Made by a program: the position numbers and the translations under genes. DNA of 64,000 nucleotides from Methylocaldum sp. 14B (GTDB lineage Bacteria > Pseudomonadota > Gammaproteobacteria > Methylococcales > Methylococcaceae). This document shows, piece by piece, positions 16,149 to 26,710 of this stretch. Below the pieces are notes generated by a model. That model searched no databases, was not told the origin of the DNA, and worked only from the letters and a program-made list of their open reading frames with translations. Position 1 is the stretch's first letter. The number at the start of each line of letters is the position of its first letter. The stretch is taken from contig NZ_MSCV01000001.1 of NCBI RefSeq assembly GCF_002005105.1, positions 230,261 through 294,260 on the forward strand, written 5' to 3'.

Positions 16149-16667
16149 TCAAATCGGTAACTCGGAATTCGGCACGCCTATGGAAAAATGTTGCTGAATG
16201 ATTTTCCAGTTGCCGTGTTCTTTCCTGAACACCAGGCTCAAGCGGAACGGTACATCACCGTTCGCGAAGTGCCAAACCGCCTGCTCGGCGGCCCAGGCAA
16301 CCGCGCCCCGGTGCCCGACTTGGAGATTGACCGGCGAAACCACCGGCAATCCGCCATTCTCGTAACCGATAGACGCCAGAAAATCGAAAATGCCTTGCCA
16401 CCAGGCTACGATCGCGTCGTGGCCGACGAAGACCTCGGGGGTATCGGTGCCCAAGGCCAAGGCATCCGGCGAACGCGAGGTGATGAATTCCATGAAGTCG
16501 ATATCGCCGGTCGTGGATGCATTATGGAACTGCATTATCAACCCTTTGATCTCGTCGTCGACGGCATCGGCGCGAACGGCTTGCGGTGCGGCAAAAGCGA
16601 GCATGAATCCGCATACGGTGGCTATTAATGGAAAAATGATGAATTTCGAGCGCGATGAGTTAGTCAT
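16149..16667 (-). CDS. Exported NTF2-like (SnoaL/DUF4440-type) protein
   Basis: This 172-residue protein has a signal peptide of about 33 residues (FIIFPLIATVCGFMLAFAAP, then AVRADA). The mature part has the NTF2-like pattern: an initial helix with IKGLIMQFHNASTTGDID, a central strand pair FVGHDAIVAWWQGI, and a closing FRKEHGNWKIIQQHFSI typical of ketosteroid-isomerase-like folds. The ligand or reaction is unknown. It stands alone and is convergent with the GH57 gene. Confidence 0.75.
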   Translation of the reverse strand: MTNSSRSKFIIFPLIATVCGFMLAFAAPQAVRADAVDDEIKGLIMQFHNASTTGDIDFMEFITSRSPDALALGTDTPEVFVGHDAIVAWWQGIFDFLASIGYENGGLPVVSPVNLQVGHRGAVAWAAEQAVWHFANGDVPFRLSLVFRKEHGNWKIIQQHFSIGVPNSELPI

Positions 16668-16990
16668 TCCTGTAGTCCTTCGATGTAATGAAATCTATGG
16701 GAAATTGAAGGCTGGCTTTGTCCAATTCCTTATGCGACGCCTCCCAAGCGACCTCCCTTCGATTCGGATTCTAGAGGGCTTGATCTCCGCCGGAAGTGAA
16801 CTATTCACGCGAATCGAGGCGCTTGCTCGCCGCCGGAAAATCGGTGCGGCGCGCTGGCGGGATATGAATCGATTTGTCGAGATAAGATGGAACAGCGGCC
16901 GATAATCGGCTTATCGGCCATGATGGCAGGAAAAGCGAAGGAGGCGGAGAATAGATCTCCGCCCGTGGCTTCGTTGGATGTGAGAAAGTG
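16668..16990. other. Spacer between NTF2-like gene and ftsH
   Basis: No gene is supported. A hairpin GGCGGAGA facing TCTCCGCC lies at about 16942-16962. Read on the minus strand it lies 29 bases after the ftsH stop and is followed by a T/C-rich stretch, so it may terminate ftsH. The remainder shows no repeat of the families described here. Confidence 0.45.
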
Positions 16991-18964
16991 TCAGGCCGAG
17001 CGCCGCTCCATCCTGTGGATCACCTCTTTGATTTCCTCGCCGCTGACGACTTCCCGTTCCTGCAATATCTTGGCGATTTCATCCAAAGTTGTGCGTCGCT
17101 GCGTGAGAATTTCCCGCGACCGGCGCTGCCCCTCCTCGACCAGTTCCCTGACTTCCGAGTCGATTAGCTGCGCGGTCTCTTCGCTAAAATTCCGCTCCTC
17201 GGTTCCTTCGATATTGAGATATGCGAGCTGCTGCCTTTTTCCGTAGGTGAGCGGGCCGAGTTTCTTGCTCATGCCCAATTGGCAAACCATGGCCCTCGCG
17301 ATTTCGCTGGCTTTCTCGAGATCGTTGTGAGTGCCGCTGGATATATTGCCGAATACCAACTCTTCGGCCGCGCGTCCTGCAAGCAGGATGGCGATCTTGT
17401 CGCGGAGTTCGTCCTCGGTGGCGAGGAATTTTTCCTCGATCGGCAATTGTAGGGTAAAGCCCAAGGCGGCCGCGCCGCGTGGAATGATGGAGACCTTGTG
17501 TACCGGTTCGCCGGTGGGAACGACCTCGGCCACCAGTGCGTGGCCGGACTCGTGATATGCAACTCGGCGCTTCTCCGGTTCGCTGAGCGTACGGCTCTTT
17601 TTCTCGGGGCCGGCGATGATTCGGTCAATGGCCGCCTCGAAGTGCCTCATGCCGACCGCTTCCTGGTTTTCGCGCACGGCGATGATGGCGGCTTCGTTGC
17701 AGATATTGGCGAGATCCGCGCCAACCAGACCAGGCGTCCGTTGGGCTACGACCCGGAGATTCACGTCCGGCCCCAACTTGATATTGCGGGTATGCAGCTG
17801 GAGTATGGCAACCCGGTCGTCCAGGCCCGGCTTGTCGACCACGATCTGCCGGTCGAAGCGGCCCGCGCGCAGCAGGGCTCTATCGAGGATTTCCGGGCGG
17901 TTGGTGGCCGCCATGACCACCACCCCGATCGATGGATCGAAGCCGTCCATTTCCGTGAGCAGTTGGTTCAAGGTCTGTTCGCGCTCGTCATGACCGCCCA
18001 TGACCACCGGGCCGCCGCGCGCCCGCCCGATGGCGTCGAGTTCGTCGATGAAGATCATGCAGGGCGCTTTTTGCCGGGCTTGTTCGAAGAGGTCGCGAAC
18101 CCGCGCCGCGCCCACTCCGACGAACATCTCGATGAACTCGGAACCGCTGATATTGAAGAACGGCACCCCGGCCTCGCCGGCCACTGCGCGCGCCAGCAAG
18201 GTCTTGCCCGTGCCGGGCGCGCCGACCAGAAGGACGCCCTTCGGCATGCGGCCGCCCAGTCGTTGGATACGGGCCGGATTGCGTAAGAATTCGATGGTTT
18301 CCTTGAGCTCTTGCTTGGCTTCCTCGGCGCCCGCGACGTCCTGAAACGTGACCTTGACCGACGATTCCGCATGAATGCGAACCCGGCTGCGGCCGAAGTT
18401 CAAAAGGCCGCGCCCGCCGGTCATGCGGCGCGCCATCCAGGTCCAGAGCGCGAACAGAATGCCGATAGGCAACAACCAATTGAAGATGAAGTTGCCCAAC
18501 CAGTTGTTGCCGTAGCGAACGGTGTATTTGACGCCTTTTTCTTCCAGGGCCTGCGCCAAATCCTGATTCCATAACGGCACGGTGATGAAACGGCGTCGTT
18601 CTTCGCCGGGAGCCTCGGGCTTCAGGTACCCGGTGATCACTTGATCCATCACGACGACGTCCTCTACCTGCTGTTCCTGCACGTATTTCAGAAAATCGCT
18701 ATATGGGATTTCGTCCTGGCGCACTTCCTGATAGCCCTGCCAGAAATACAAGGTGGCTAAGATCAGAAGGAGATAAAGCCAGAGATTGATGCGCCGTCGC
18801 CGCATGCTCTGATAATCGCTCTCATCGCCGGCGCGCGGATTGATTTCCGTATCGGGTTTCCCGTCGAGGTCTGCGTTTCGCAAGTTGTCGGTCAGTTTTT
18901 TCCAGAACTCCTGAACACCTTTACCGAGGGAATCCAACAAGGAATCTCGTGAATTCTTATTCAT
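16991..18964 (-). CDS. ftsH: ATP-dependent zinc metalloprotease FtsH
   Basis: This 657-residue membrane-bound AAA protease degrades damaged membrane proteins and regulatory proteins. Residues 1-58 are a polar N-terminal extension; membrane segments lie at about 59-78 and 159-177, with the periplasmic domain between. Walker A GAPGTGKT is at 248-255, Walker B IFIDELDA at 304-311, the second region of homology [18 protein letters not shown] at 356-373, and the zinc site HESGH at 471-475. It stands apart from the usual rlmE or folP neighbours and may be a second FtsH-type protease in the genome. Confidence 0.93.
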   Translation of the reverse strand: MNKNSRDSLLDSLGKGVQEFWKKLTDNLRNADLDGKPDTEINPRAGDESDYQSMRRRRINLWLYLLLILATLYFWQGYQEVRQDEIPYSDFLKYVQEQQVEDVVVMDQVITGYLKPEAPGEERRRFITVPLWNQDLAQALEEKGVKYTVRYGNNWLGNFIFNWLLPIGILFALWTWMARRMTGGRGLLNFGRSRVRIHAESSVKVTFQDVAGAEEAKQELKETIEFLRNPARIQRLGGRMPKGVLLVGAPGTGKTLLARAVAGEAGVPFFNISGSEFIEMFVGVGAARVRDLFEQARQKAPCMIFIDELDAIGRARGGPVVMGGHDEREQTLNQLLTEMDGFDPSIGVVVMAATNRPEILDRALLRAGRFDRQIVVDKPGLDDRVAILQLHTRNIKLGPDVNLRVVAQRTPGLVGADLANICNEAAIIAVRENQEAVGMRHFEAAIDRIIAGPEKKSRTLSEPEKRRVAYHESGHALVAEVVPTGEPVHKVSIIPRGAAALGFTLQLPIEEKFLATEDELRDKIAILLAGRAAEELVFGNISSGTHNDLEKASEIARAMVCQLGMSKKLGPLTYGKRQQLAYLNIEGTEERNFSEETAQLIDSEVRELVEEGQRRSREILTQRRTTLDEIAKILQEREVVSGEEIKEVIHRMERRSA

Positions 18965-19076
18965 ATGAATCTCCCAATGGAACCGCGGGACAGCCGACGG
19001 ATACAGTTTCGAACCCGATGGGGTGCGATTGGTTCCGCCGGCGGCGTTGACTCAAAAAAGACTCTTTTTGACGTGG

Positions 19077-20441
19077 TCAGAACTCGGATTCGTCGGGTGC
19101 CGTAGAATCCGCTCGAGAATTCGGACCCAGCCACTGATTGACGATCGCGAGATCCGCTGGGTTCAAGGTCCCGGCGGCCTGTTTGAGCGCCAGACTGTTG
19201 ATGATGTAATCGTAGCGCGCCCGCGCATAATCGCGCTTGGTCCGAAACAGATTGCGCTGTTCGGCGAGGACGTCGACCATCGTTCGGGTGCCGACTTCCA
19301 ACCCGGCTTCGGTCGCCTCTACGGCACTTTGCGACGACACTACCGCCGCCTGGAGGGCCTCCACCTGACTGATGGCGGACAGAATACCACGGTAAGCATC
19401 TTTCACTTGACGCTTGACCGACCGCCGTACGCCGTCCAGATTTTCCTGGGCCGCTTCGTATTCATGGCGGGCCTGGCGAACCCGCGAGTTGACGCCGCCG
19501 CCCGCGAACATCGGTACGTTGACTTGCATTCCGATGACTTGATATTCGGTAGGTATGCCGCGCGGCCGGTTGGTATCGGTGAATCCCGCCGAGCCGACCA
19601 GATCCATCGACGGAAGATGGCCGGCGAACTGAAGATCGATATCTTTTTTCGCCACCAGGCTGCGGTTCTCGGCTGCAACGATACTGAGATTGCTTTCCTG
19701 GGCCAGGTCGCTCCAGTTCTCGATGTTTTCGGGATCCGGGCCCTTCAACGGAATCTTTTCGGCGAGTTCGGCCAGGGCAAGGTCGTATTCGCCGATGATT
19801 TCCTGGAGCGCTTCCCGCGCGTTGTCCACCTGGTTTTCGGCCTGTATGACATTAGCCCGGGCCTGGTCGTAACCCGCTTGGGCTTCGTGCACGTCGGTAA
19901 TGGCGATCAGTCCCACCTCGAACCGTGCCTTGGCTTGTTCGAGCTGGCGCTCGATGGCGCGCTGCTCGGCCAGCGCGAATTCGCGGCTGTCCTGGGCGAA
20001 CAAAACATCGAAATAGGCACGCGCGGTACGCAGCATCAGGTTTTGTTGCTCCGCCGCGTAATTGGCTTCCGCCTCGGCGATTTGATTGTCCGCCTGGCTC
20101 AGCTGGACCCAATAGTCGTGATGATAAATCGGCTGAGTCAGGTTGATGCTGGCCGCACTGTTCCAGAAGCCGACATTCCGGGCACCGGCGATGAAGGCGA
20201 GCTGAAACTCCTCGAACTTCGACAGCACGGAGTTGCGGTTGAGCTCGCCGGTCAGCGACAAAGTCGGCAATAGACGGGCGACACTTTGCGGCTTGGCTTC
20301 CAGGACGGCGTTGCGGGTCGCTTCCACTTCGCGCAGCCTTGGATCGCGTTGCAACGCGAGTTCGAGGATTTGCAAGAGATCCTGCGCCTTCGCGCCTGCC
20401 GTCACGAGCAACAATAGAGCGAGCAAGATGCCTTTTTTCAT
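19077..20441 (-). CDS. tolC: TolC-family outer membrane efflux protein
   Basis: This 454-residue protein has a 19-residue signal peptide (MKKGILLALLLLVTAGAKA). It shows the two-fold TolC pattern: long Ala/Glu/Gln-rich coiled coils around residues 120-200 and 330-400, the beta-strand segment SINLTQPIYHHDYW near 100, and GLEVGTRTMVDVLAEQRNLF near 380, a hallmark of the TolC type I secretion subgroup. It would form the trimeric outer-membrane duct of efflux pumps or type I secretion. Its ATG overlaps the dnaE stop by four bases. No pump genes are adjacent. Confidence 0.88.
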   Translation of the reverse strand: MKKGILLALLLLVTAGAKAQDLLQILELALQRDPRLREVEATRNAVLEAKPQSVARLLPTLSLTGELNRNSVLSKFEEFQLAFIAGARNVGFWNSAASINLTQPIYHHDYWVQLSQADNQIAEAEANYAAEQQNLMLRTARAYFDVLFAQDSREFALAEQRAIERQLEQAKARFEVGLIAITDVHEAQAGYDQARANVIQAENQVDNAREALQEIIGEYDLALAELAEKIPLKGPDPENIENWSDLAQESNLSIVAAENRSLVAKKDIDLQFAGHLPSMDLVGSAGFTDTNRPRGIPTEYQVIGMQVNVPMFAGGGVNSRVRQARHEYEAAQENLDGVRRSVKRQVKDAYRGILSAISQVEALQAAVVSSQSAVEATEAGLEVGTRTMVDVLAEQRNLFRTKRDYARARYDYIINSLALKQAAGTLNPADLAIVNQWLGPNSRADSTAPDESEF

Positions 20442-23400
20442 TGGTAATGCAGCTTCACCTTATCGGTTCCGACACGCTTTTTAAGACGCGCGAGCAGTTC
20501 ATCGCCGGGATGTACGCGCCATGCTTCCCCGAGCTGAATCGTCGTCTGTGCCGCTTTCCCTCGGTATTCGATATAAATCGGACAGCTGCCGCCTCGGAAC
20601 GGTGCGAGCAGATCGACGAGTTCGTTGACCCACTGGGCTTCCGAAGGGGCGGTGTTCGGGCCCGACGGCGGCCATTGAATGAAGAGATGTTTGGCGAAGT
20701 GCGCGCGCGCCTGCGCCATGGTGAACAGGTGTTCCGCGGTCAGGCGGAGTTGGCCGGCATAGTCGTCGAAACCCAGATTGCCTTCGACGACTAGCAGCGC
20801 GTCCTTCACCAAATGCTCCCGGTATTTTTCCAAAACCTCCGAAAACACCGCTACTTCCAGCCTTCCGGTTCGGTCATCCAGAGTGGCGAAGGCCATGCGC
20901 TTGCCGTTCTTGTTCTGCCGGGCGCGAAGCTCCACGACGAGCCCCGCGACTACGGCGCGCACTTCCCGGCGTCCTCCGGGCCCCCGCTCGTTGTCGAGCG
21001 ACAATTTTCCGAGACGGCCGGTAACGAAGTGCTGGATTTCGGCCTCGTAAGGGCCGATCGGATGGCCGGTGAGATAGAGCCCTAGCGTCATTTTCTCGTA
21101 AGCCAGGCGCTCGTCTTCCGGCCAAGGTTCGACGGCTGTTGCGACGCGCGGCGTATCCTCGGCCTCTGCCGGGCCCCCGAGCCCGAACAAGTCGTCCTGT
21201 CCGGTTTCGGCCATGGTACCGTGTTGTTCGGCCGCTTTGATCGCGTCCGACAGCTCCGCCATATGGCGTGCGCGATTCGAATCGATGGAATCCAGGGTGC
21301 CGGAGCGGATCAGCGCTTCGATCACGCGCCGGTTGACCTTGCGCAGATCGACCCGGCGGCAGAAATCGTACAGATCCTCGAACGGGCCGCCGCGTTTGCG
21401 CTCCTCGAGAATATCTCGGATCGCCGTTTCGCCAACTCCTTTGATCGCGCCTAGGCCATACAGGATGGTGCGGTCGTTGAGCACCGCGAAGCGGTATTCT
21501 GAGCGGTTGATGTCCGGCGGCTGGACGGCCAATTTCATTTCCCGGCACTCTTCGATCAGGACCACGACCTTGTCGGTGTTGTCCATGTCCGAGGACAGCA
21601 CCGCAGCCATGAAGGCAGCCGGAAAATGGGCCTTGAGCCAGGCGGTCTGGTAGGACACCAGCGCGTAGGCCGCCGAGTGCGACTTGTTGAAGCCGTAGCC
21701 GGCGAACTTCTCCATGAGATCGAAGATGTAGCCGGCGATATTCTCGTCGACCCCTAGCCCGACCGAGCCGGTGACGAAAATTTCCCGCTGCTTGGCCATT
21801 TCCTCGGGTTTTTTCTTACCCATCGCGCGGCGCAGGAGATCGGCGCCGCCCAGAGTGTAACCGGCCATGTCGCGGGCGATTTGCATCACCTGTTCCTGGT
21901 ATACGATGACGCCGTTGGTGGGCCTGAGAATCGGCTCTAGGACTGGATGCGGGAATTCCGCCTTGGTGCGGCCGTGCTTGACGTTGATGTAGTCGTCGAC
22001 CATGCCTGACTGCAGCGGGCCCGGACGGAACAGCGCCACCAGGGCGATGATGTCCTCGAAGCAGTCCGGTTGCAGGCGCCGGATCAGGTCCTTCATGCCG
22101 CGTGATTCGAGCTGGAAGACGGCGGTTGTCGAACAGCTTTTCAGCAGCTTGTAGGTGTCGGGGTCGTCCAGGGGAATTTGGGCGATGTCCACCGGCGGCG
22201 CGTCTTTCTCGGCCCGCTGTTTGTTGATGGTTTCCAGCGCCCAGTCGATGATGGTGAGAGTGCGGAGTCCCAGAAAGTCGAACTTGACCAGACCCACCGC
22301 TTCCACGTCGTCCTTGTCGAACTGGGTCACCAGGTTTTCGCCGCCCGGTTCGCAGTACAGCGGGGAAAAATCGATCAGCTGGGACGGTGCGATGACGACG
22401 CCGCCCGCGTGCTTGCCGGCGTTGCGGGTAATGCCTTCGAGCGACTTGGCGAGGTCGATCAGCGTTCGGACTTCCTCGTCGCTCTCGTACAGCTTTCTGA
22501 GGTCTTCGCTGTCGGTGAGGGCCTTGTCCAGGGTGATGCCCAGTTCGAACGGAATCAGCTTGGCGATCTTGTCCACGAAACCGTAGGAATGGCCCAGCAC
22601 CCGGCCCACGTCGCGTACCACGGCCTTGGCCGCCATGCTGCCGTAGGTGATGATCTGGGACACCCGGTCGCGCCCGTATTTCCGGGCTACGTAATCGATC
22701 ACCTCGTCGCGGCGCTCCATGCAGAAATCCACGTCGAAGTCGGGCATGGACACGCGCTCGGGGTTAAGAAAGCGCTCGAACAGCAGTTCGAATTCGATGG
22801 GGTCGAGGTCGGTGATCTTGAGGGCGTAGGCCACCAGCGAGCCCGCGCCGGAACCGCGTCCGGGCCCCACCGGAATGCCGTTTTTCTTGGCCCACTGGAT
22901 GAAATCGGCCACGATCAGGAAGTAGCCCGGGAAATCCATCTGGTTGATCACCGAGATTTCCAGCTCCAGCCGCTCCTCGTAGCGCGTTCGCCGTTCTTCC
23001 AAAGTCCCTTTTCCGGTGGGCGGACGAACCGCCAGACGCTCCTTCAATCCTTTGCGCGATTCCTCGGCGAAGAACTCCGCCGTGCTCATGCCCTCGGGTA
23101 CAGGGAATTGCGGCAGAAAGTTCTTGCCCAGAGTGAGTTCGAGATTGCAGCGCTTGGCGATCTCGACCGTATTTTCCAGGGCTTCGGGGATATCGGCGAA
23201 CAACTGCGCCATTTCCTCGGGACTGCGGAGATATTGCTGCTCGGTGTAATCGCGCGGGCGGCGCGGATCGTCCAATACCCGGCCCTGATGGATGCAGACC
23301 CGGGCTTCGTGAGCCTCGAATTCCGACGGGCTGATGAAACGTACGTCGTTGGTGGCGACCACCGGGACGTCGAGCTCGATCGCGAGGCTCACGGCACCCT

Positions 23401-24004
23401 CGATGTATTCCTCCTCGTCCGGACGTCCGGTGCGTTGCAGCTCCAGATAAAAGCGCCGGTCGAAAATTCCGAGCCAGCGTTCGAGCAGGCGTTTCGCTTC
23501 GCTTACGTTGCCCATCAGCAAAGCCTGTCCGATATCGCCTCGGCGGGCGCCGGAGAGCGCCAAGAGTCCCTCGTTTTTTTCTTCCAGCCACTCGGGCATC
23601 AGCAAGGGCACGCCTTGATGCTGATTTTCCCGATAGCTGCGGGAAATCAATTCGGTGAGGGTGCGGTATCCCGCGGTATTCTGCACGTACAGCGTCAAAG
23701 CATGCGGAGAGGCCGGGTCGGCTTCGTTGTATAGCTGCACATCGGCTCCGGCAATGGGCTTAACCCCTTCGGCCAAGGCCGCTTTATAGAACTTGACCAG
23801 GGCGAACAGATTGGACTGGTCGGTCACGGCCACCGCCGGCATGCCCAGCGCCGCCGTGCGCTTGACCAGGGCTTTCACGTCGACCAGTCCGTCGACCAGT
23901 GAGTATTCCGTGTGGACGCGCAGGTGAATGAAACGGGGATCGAGCGCTTCGGTCATGAAGTTCGGGTAGCTTGCAGGTTTGTCTAAAAGATCGTTTTCCG
24001 TCAC
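20438..24004 (-). CDS. dnaE: DNA polymerase III subunit alpha
   Basis: This is the replicative polymerase catalytic subunit, 1,188 residues as opened; a start at ATG 23956 (MTEALDPRFIHLRVHTEYS) would give 1,172 and matches the usual beginning better. The PHP domain fills the first 280 residues. GPGRGSGAGSLVAY and MPDFDVDFCMERRDEVIDYV carry the catalytic aspartates, and GYGFNKSHSAAYALVSYQTA is in the fingers region. An OB fold (RMAFATLDDRTGRLEVAVFS) lies near 1,030. The gene is intact and followed without a gap by tolC. Confidence 0.96.
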   Translation of the reverse strand: MTENDLLDKPASYPNFMTEALDPRFIHLRVHTEYSLVDGLVDVKALVKRTAALGMPAVAVTDQSNLFALVKFYKAALAEGVKPIAGADVQLYNEADPASPHALTLYVQNTAGYRTLTELISRSYRENQHQGVPLLMPEWLEEKNEGLLALSGARRGDIGQALLMGNVSEAKRLLERWLGIFDRRFYLELQRTGRPDEEEYIEGAVSLAIELDVPVVATNDVRFISPSEFEAHEARVCIHQGRVLDDPRRPRDYTEQQYLRSPEEMAQLFADIPEALENTVEIAKRCNLELTLGKNFLPQFPVPEGMSTAEFFAEESRKGLKERLAVRPPTGKGTLEERRTRYEERLELEISVINQMDFPGYFLIVADFIQWAKKNGIPVGPGRGSGAGSLVAYALKITDLDPIEFELLFERFLNPERVSMPDFDVDFCMERRDEVIDYVARKYGRDRVSQIITYGSMAAKAVVRDVGRVLGHSYGFVDKIAKLIPFELGITLDKALTDSEDLRKLYESDEEVRTLIDLAKSLEGITRNAGKHAGGVVIAPSQLIDFSPLYCEPGGENLVTQFDKDDVEAVGLVKFDFLGLRTLTIIDWALETINKQRAEKDAPPVDIAQIPLDDPDTYKLLKSCSTTAVFQLESRGMKDLIRRLQPDCFEDIIALVALFRPGPLQSGMVDDYINVKHGRTKAEFPHPVLEPILRPTNGVIVYQEQVMQIARDMAGYTLGGADLLRRAMGKKKPEEMAKQREIFVTGSVGLGVDENIAGYIFDLMEKFAGYGFNKSHSAAYALVSYQTAWLKAHFPAAFMAAVLSSDMDNTDKVVVLIEECREMKLAVQPPDINRSEYRFAVLNDRTILYGLGAIKGVGETAIRDILEERKRGGPFEDLYDFCRRVDLRKVNRRVIEALIRSGTLDSIDSNRARHMAELSDAIKAAEQHGTMAETGQDDLFGLGGPAEAEDTPRVATAVEPWPEDERLAYEKMTLGLYLTGHPIGPYEAEIQHFVTGRLGKLSLDNERGPGGRREVRAVVAGLVVELRARQNKNGKRMAFATLDDRTGRLEVAVFSEVLEKYREHLVKDALLVVEGNLGFDDYAGQLRLTAEHLFTMAQARAHFAKHLFIQWPPSGPNTAPSEAQWVNELVDLLAPFRGGSCPIYIEYRGKAAQTTIQLGEAWRVHPGDELLARLKKRVGTDKVKLHYQ

Positions 24005-24295
24005 TTGTTGCGGTGCGTGATCGGCATTCTCCTAGTTTTCGTGAGAATGTACGTTCTAGGCTCGAACGTGTTCTCGCCAATCAGGCGCATCCGAACTGCT
24101 GCGTTGTCATTTTATTCGCACGTGTGTCGACCATTCGTTCATCAGACGATCTTCCATCGTATGGTAAACATCGGCGTCAAAGTCGGCTCGATTTGGCTTC
24201 GCGGCCACTGGACCGGATTCGAACTTTGCGGAACCGCAGTAATTCAGGCGTGAGAAACGGTTCAGGCATGTTTGCCAACGCCGAGGATAGGTAAT
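24005..24295. other. Spacer between dnaE and the rfb operon
   Basis: Short frames here match nothing recognisable. This 291-base region must hold the dnaE promoter and the end of the rfb transcript, but I see no clear hairpin plus T-run and no repeat unit. Confidence 0.4.
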
Positions 24296-25216
24296 TCAAT
24301 CCTTTGTTCGGTATGCAAATTCATCCAGGCAAAAACGGAGAGCCTGGTCCCAATCGGGTAAGCCCAGACCGAATTCCTCGAAGAGCCTTTTATTGGAAAG
24401 CACGGAATATTTCGGACGCCGTGCGGGAGTGGGGTATTCGGAGCTCGGGATTGGTTCGAGCCTGGCGGCGGATTCCGGCAACAATCCCTTTTCGAGGGAG
24501 TAGTCGCGTATATTGCAGGCGAAGCCGTGCCAACTCGTCTGTCCGTCGCAGCTCAGATGATAAATTCCTTGCCGATCGCCCGGCTCGAACCGTCCGTTCG
24601 CGGTGGACTTGGCAAGCATCAAGGCGGTGGCCTCGGCGATGAGACGGCTCCAGGTAGGAGCGCCGTACTGATCGTCCACGACGCGGACGAGTTCGCGTTC
24701 CCGCATCAGTCTCAGCATCGTGAGCAGAAAGTTCTGGCCGCGCCGTCCGTAAACCCAGGCAGTGCGCAGGATGAAGTGAGGCACGCCGACCTGGCGGATG
24801 GCCTCTTCGCCGGCCAGTTTGCTTCGGCCGTAGGCATTTTGCGGGCCCACCGGATCGTCCTCGCGATAGGGCGCATCGTCGTCGCCGTCGCCCGGGAAAA
24901 CATAGTCGGTGGAATAATGGATCAGGCCGGCGCCGACGTTCAGCGCTTCCTCCGCCAGGATGCCCGGCGCCAAGGCATTGACCCGGAAGGCGAGATCGTT
25001 TTCCTGTTCCGCTTTGTCCACGGCGGTGTAGGCACCCGCATTGACGATCAAGCCGGGCCGGATTTGCCGCACCGACGCGCGGATGGAATCGGGATCGGTC
25101 AAGTCCAAAGCCGGAGTCGACCGGCGATCCAGCGCTATCGTTTCTCCCAGGCAGGCGAGACTCCGGCGTAGCTCCCACGCCACCTGTCCTTCACGTCCGA
25201 TCAGGAGAATCTTCAT
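24296..25216 (-). CDS. rfbD: dTDP-4-dehydrorhamnose reductase
   Basis: RfbD (RmlD) makes the last reduction to dTDP-L-rhamnose. It has 306 residues from ATG 25216, which overlaps the rfbC stop (ATGA). A longer frame adds only unconserved residues. The nucleotide-binding start is [28 protein letters not shown] near 65, STDYVFPG near 105 and YGRSKLAGEE with Tyr/Lys of the short-chain dehydrogenase triad near 130 are all present. It is the last gene of the unit that begins at 31566. Confidence 0.93.
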   Translation of the reverse strand: MKILLIGREGQVAWELRRSLACLGETIALDRRSTPALDLTDPDSIRASVRQIRPGLIVNAGAYTAVDKAEQENDLAFRVNALAPGILAEEALNVGAGLIHYSTDYVFPGDGDDDAPYREDDPVGPQNAYGRSKLAGEEAIRQVGVPHFILRTAWVYGRRGQNFLLTMLRLMRERELVRVVDDQYGAPTWSRLIAEATALMLAKSTANGRFEPGDRQGIYHLSCDGQTSWHGFACNIRDYSLEKGLLPESAARLEPIPSSEYPTPARRPKYSVLSNKRLFEEFGLGLPDWDQALRFCLDEFAYRTKD

Positions 25217-25770
25217 GCTTGCCAGACGGGGAGCAGCTCGCGGGGAAAATCCTTCAAATTCCGGGCGGATTGGTCCTTCGCCGACAAAACGGGATTGTCG
25301 ATCGGCCAAGTGATGCCCAGATCCGGATCGTCCCAGCGGAGGCTGTATTCCGCGCTCGGATTATAAAAATCGGTGCACTTGTAGGAAAAAAGCGCAGTCT
25401 CGCTCAGCACGCAGAACCCATGGGCGAAACCTTCCGGCACATAAAGCTGATGGTGGTTTTCTTCCGAAAGGAGCGCACCGAACCACTGGCCGAAAGTCGG
25501 CGAGCCGGTGCGGATGTCGACCGCCACGTCGAATACCTCGCCTTGCAAGGCCTGCACGAGCTTGCCCTGCGGGGTGGGATTCTGGAAGTGCAGACCGCGC
25601 AGAATGCCTTTGCGCGACAGCGATACGTTGTCTTGAACGAACTCCCGGTCCAAACCGGCGTCCCGATAGCGCCGCCGATTCCAGGTTTCCAGAAAGAAGC
25701 CGCGGGCATCGCCGAAGACGTCGGGCTTGATCAGCAACACGCCCGGCAATGGAGTGGATTCTATATTCAT
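25213..25770 (-). CDS. rfbC: dTDP-4-dehydrorhamnose 3,5-epimerase
   Basis: RfbC (RmlC) epimerises the 4-keto sugar at C3 and C5. It has 185 residues from ATG 25770, overlapping the rfbA stop. The cupin-fold features are [14 protein letters not shown] near 18, [14 protein letters not shown] with the catalytic histidine near 62, [14 protein letters not shown] near 118 and YKCTDFYNP near 138. It is coupled on both sides by four-base overlaps. Confidence 0.94.
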   Translation of the reverse strand: MNIESTPLPGVLLIKPDVFGDARGFFLETWNRRRYRDAGLDREFVQDNVSLSRKGILRGLHFQNPTPQGKLVQALQGEVFDVAVDIRTGSPTFGQWFGALLSEENHHQLYVPEGFAHGFCVLSETALFSYKCTDFYNPSAEYSLRWDDPDLGITWPIDNPVLSAKDQSARNLKDFPRELLPVWQA

Positions 25771-26660
25771 GCGGGGCGGCCCAGTTCTAGAAGTCTGATC
25801 AGGTATTCTCCATAGCCGCTCTTGTTCAGCTTCATGGCGTGCTTTTCCAGATCGCCGCCGCTGATCCAGCCCTGGCTCCAGGCAATTTCCTCCGGGCAGC
25901 AGATTTTCAGGCCTTGGCGTTCTTCTATGGTTTGAATGAAATTGGAAGCTTGCAGCAGCGAGTCGTGCGTTCCGGTGTCGAGCCACGCCACGCCGCGGCC
26001 GAGTTTTTCGACCTGAAGCCGTCCTTGCTCCAGATACAGGTTGTTGATGTCGGTGATTTCGAGCTCGCCGCGGGCCGAGGGTTTCAGGTCGGCCGCCATG
26101 TCGACCACCTGGTTGTCGTAAAAGTAAAGACCGGTGATGGCGTAATTGGATTTGGGGCGCTTGGGTTTTTCCACGAGATTCACCACGCGGCCACTCTCAT
26201 CGAACTCTGCGACGCCGTAGCGTTCGGGGTCCTTGACCCAATAACCGAAAACCGTAGCACCGGTTTCGCGGGCAACCGCTTTTTCCAGATAAGTCTGGAG
26301 GCCATGGCCGTAGAAAATGTTGTCGCCCAGGATCAGGCAGGAACGATCCTTGCCGACAAACTCCCGTCCGATGATGAAGGCTTGGGCGAGTCCTTCGGGT
26401 TTCGGCTGCACGGCATAACGGATAGACATGCCCCATTGCTCGCCGTCGCCCAATAGACTTTGGAATAAAGGCGCGTCCTGGGGAGTAGTGATGATCAGTA
26501 TGTCCCGTATGCCCGCCAGCATTTGCACCGACAGGGGATAATAGATCATCGGTTTGTCGTAAACCGGCAGTAGCTGTTTGCTGACGACATAGGTCAACGG
26601 ATGCAGGCGAGTGCCCGAGCCCCCGGCCAGAATAATCCCCTTCAAGTTATCGGACTTCAA
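25767..26660 (-). CDS. rfbA: Glucose-1-phosphate thymidylyltransferase
   Basis: RfbA (RmlA) makes dTDP-glucose from glucose 1-phosphate and dTTP. There is no good ATG: TTG 26660, preceded by AAGGGGGGAA, gives 297 residues starting [20 protein letters not shown], the expected length for the family. [18 protein letters not shown] near 30, LGDNIFYG near 115 and the C-terminal [17 protein letters not shown] are typical. It lies 50 bases after rfbB. Confidence 0.92.
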   Translation of the reverse strand: MKSDNLKGIILAGGSGTRLHPLTYVVSKQLLPVYDKPMIYYPLSVQMLAGIRDILIITTPQDAPLFQSLLGDGEQWGMSIRYAVQPKPEGLAQAFIIGREFVGKDRSCLILGDNIFYGHGLQTYLEKAVARETGATVFGYWVKDPERYGVAEFDESGRVVNLVEKPKRPKSNYAITGLYFYDNQVVDMAADLKPSARGELEITDINNLYLEQGRLQVEKLGRGVAWLDTGTHDSLLQASNFIQTIEERQGLKICCPEEIAWSQGWISGGDLEKHAMKLNKSGYGEYLIRLLELGRPA

Positions 26661-26710
26661 AGATATTCCCCCCTTGCATGCTGTTTGTTGTCGCCGGCAG
26701 ACCGCTGCAC

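Noticed and set aside
22178..23734. A 518-codon forward frame opposite dnaE
   Set aside because: It lies entirely antisense to the conserved polymerase core, and its protein has no recognisable pattern; long shadow frames are common at this GC content.
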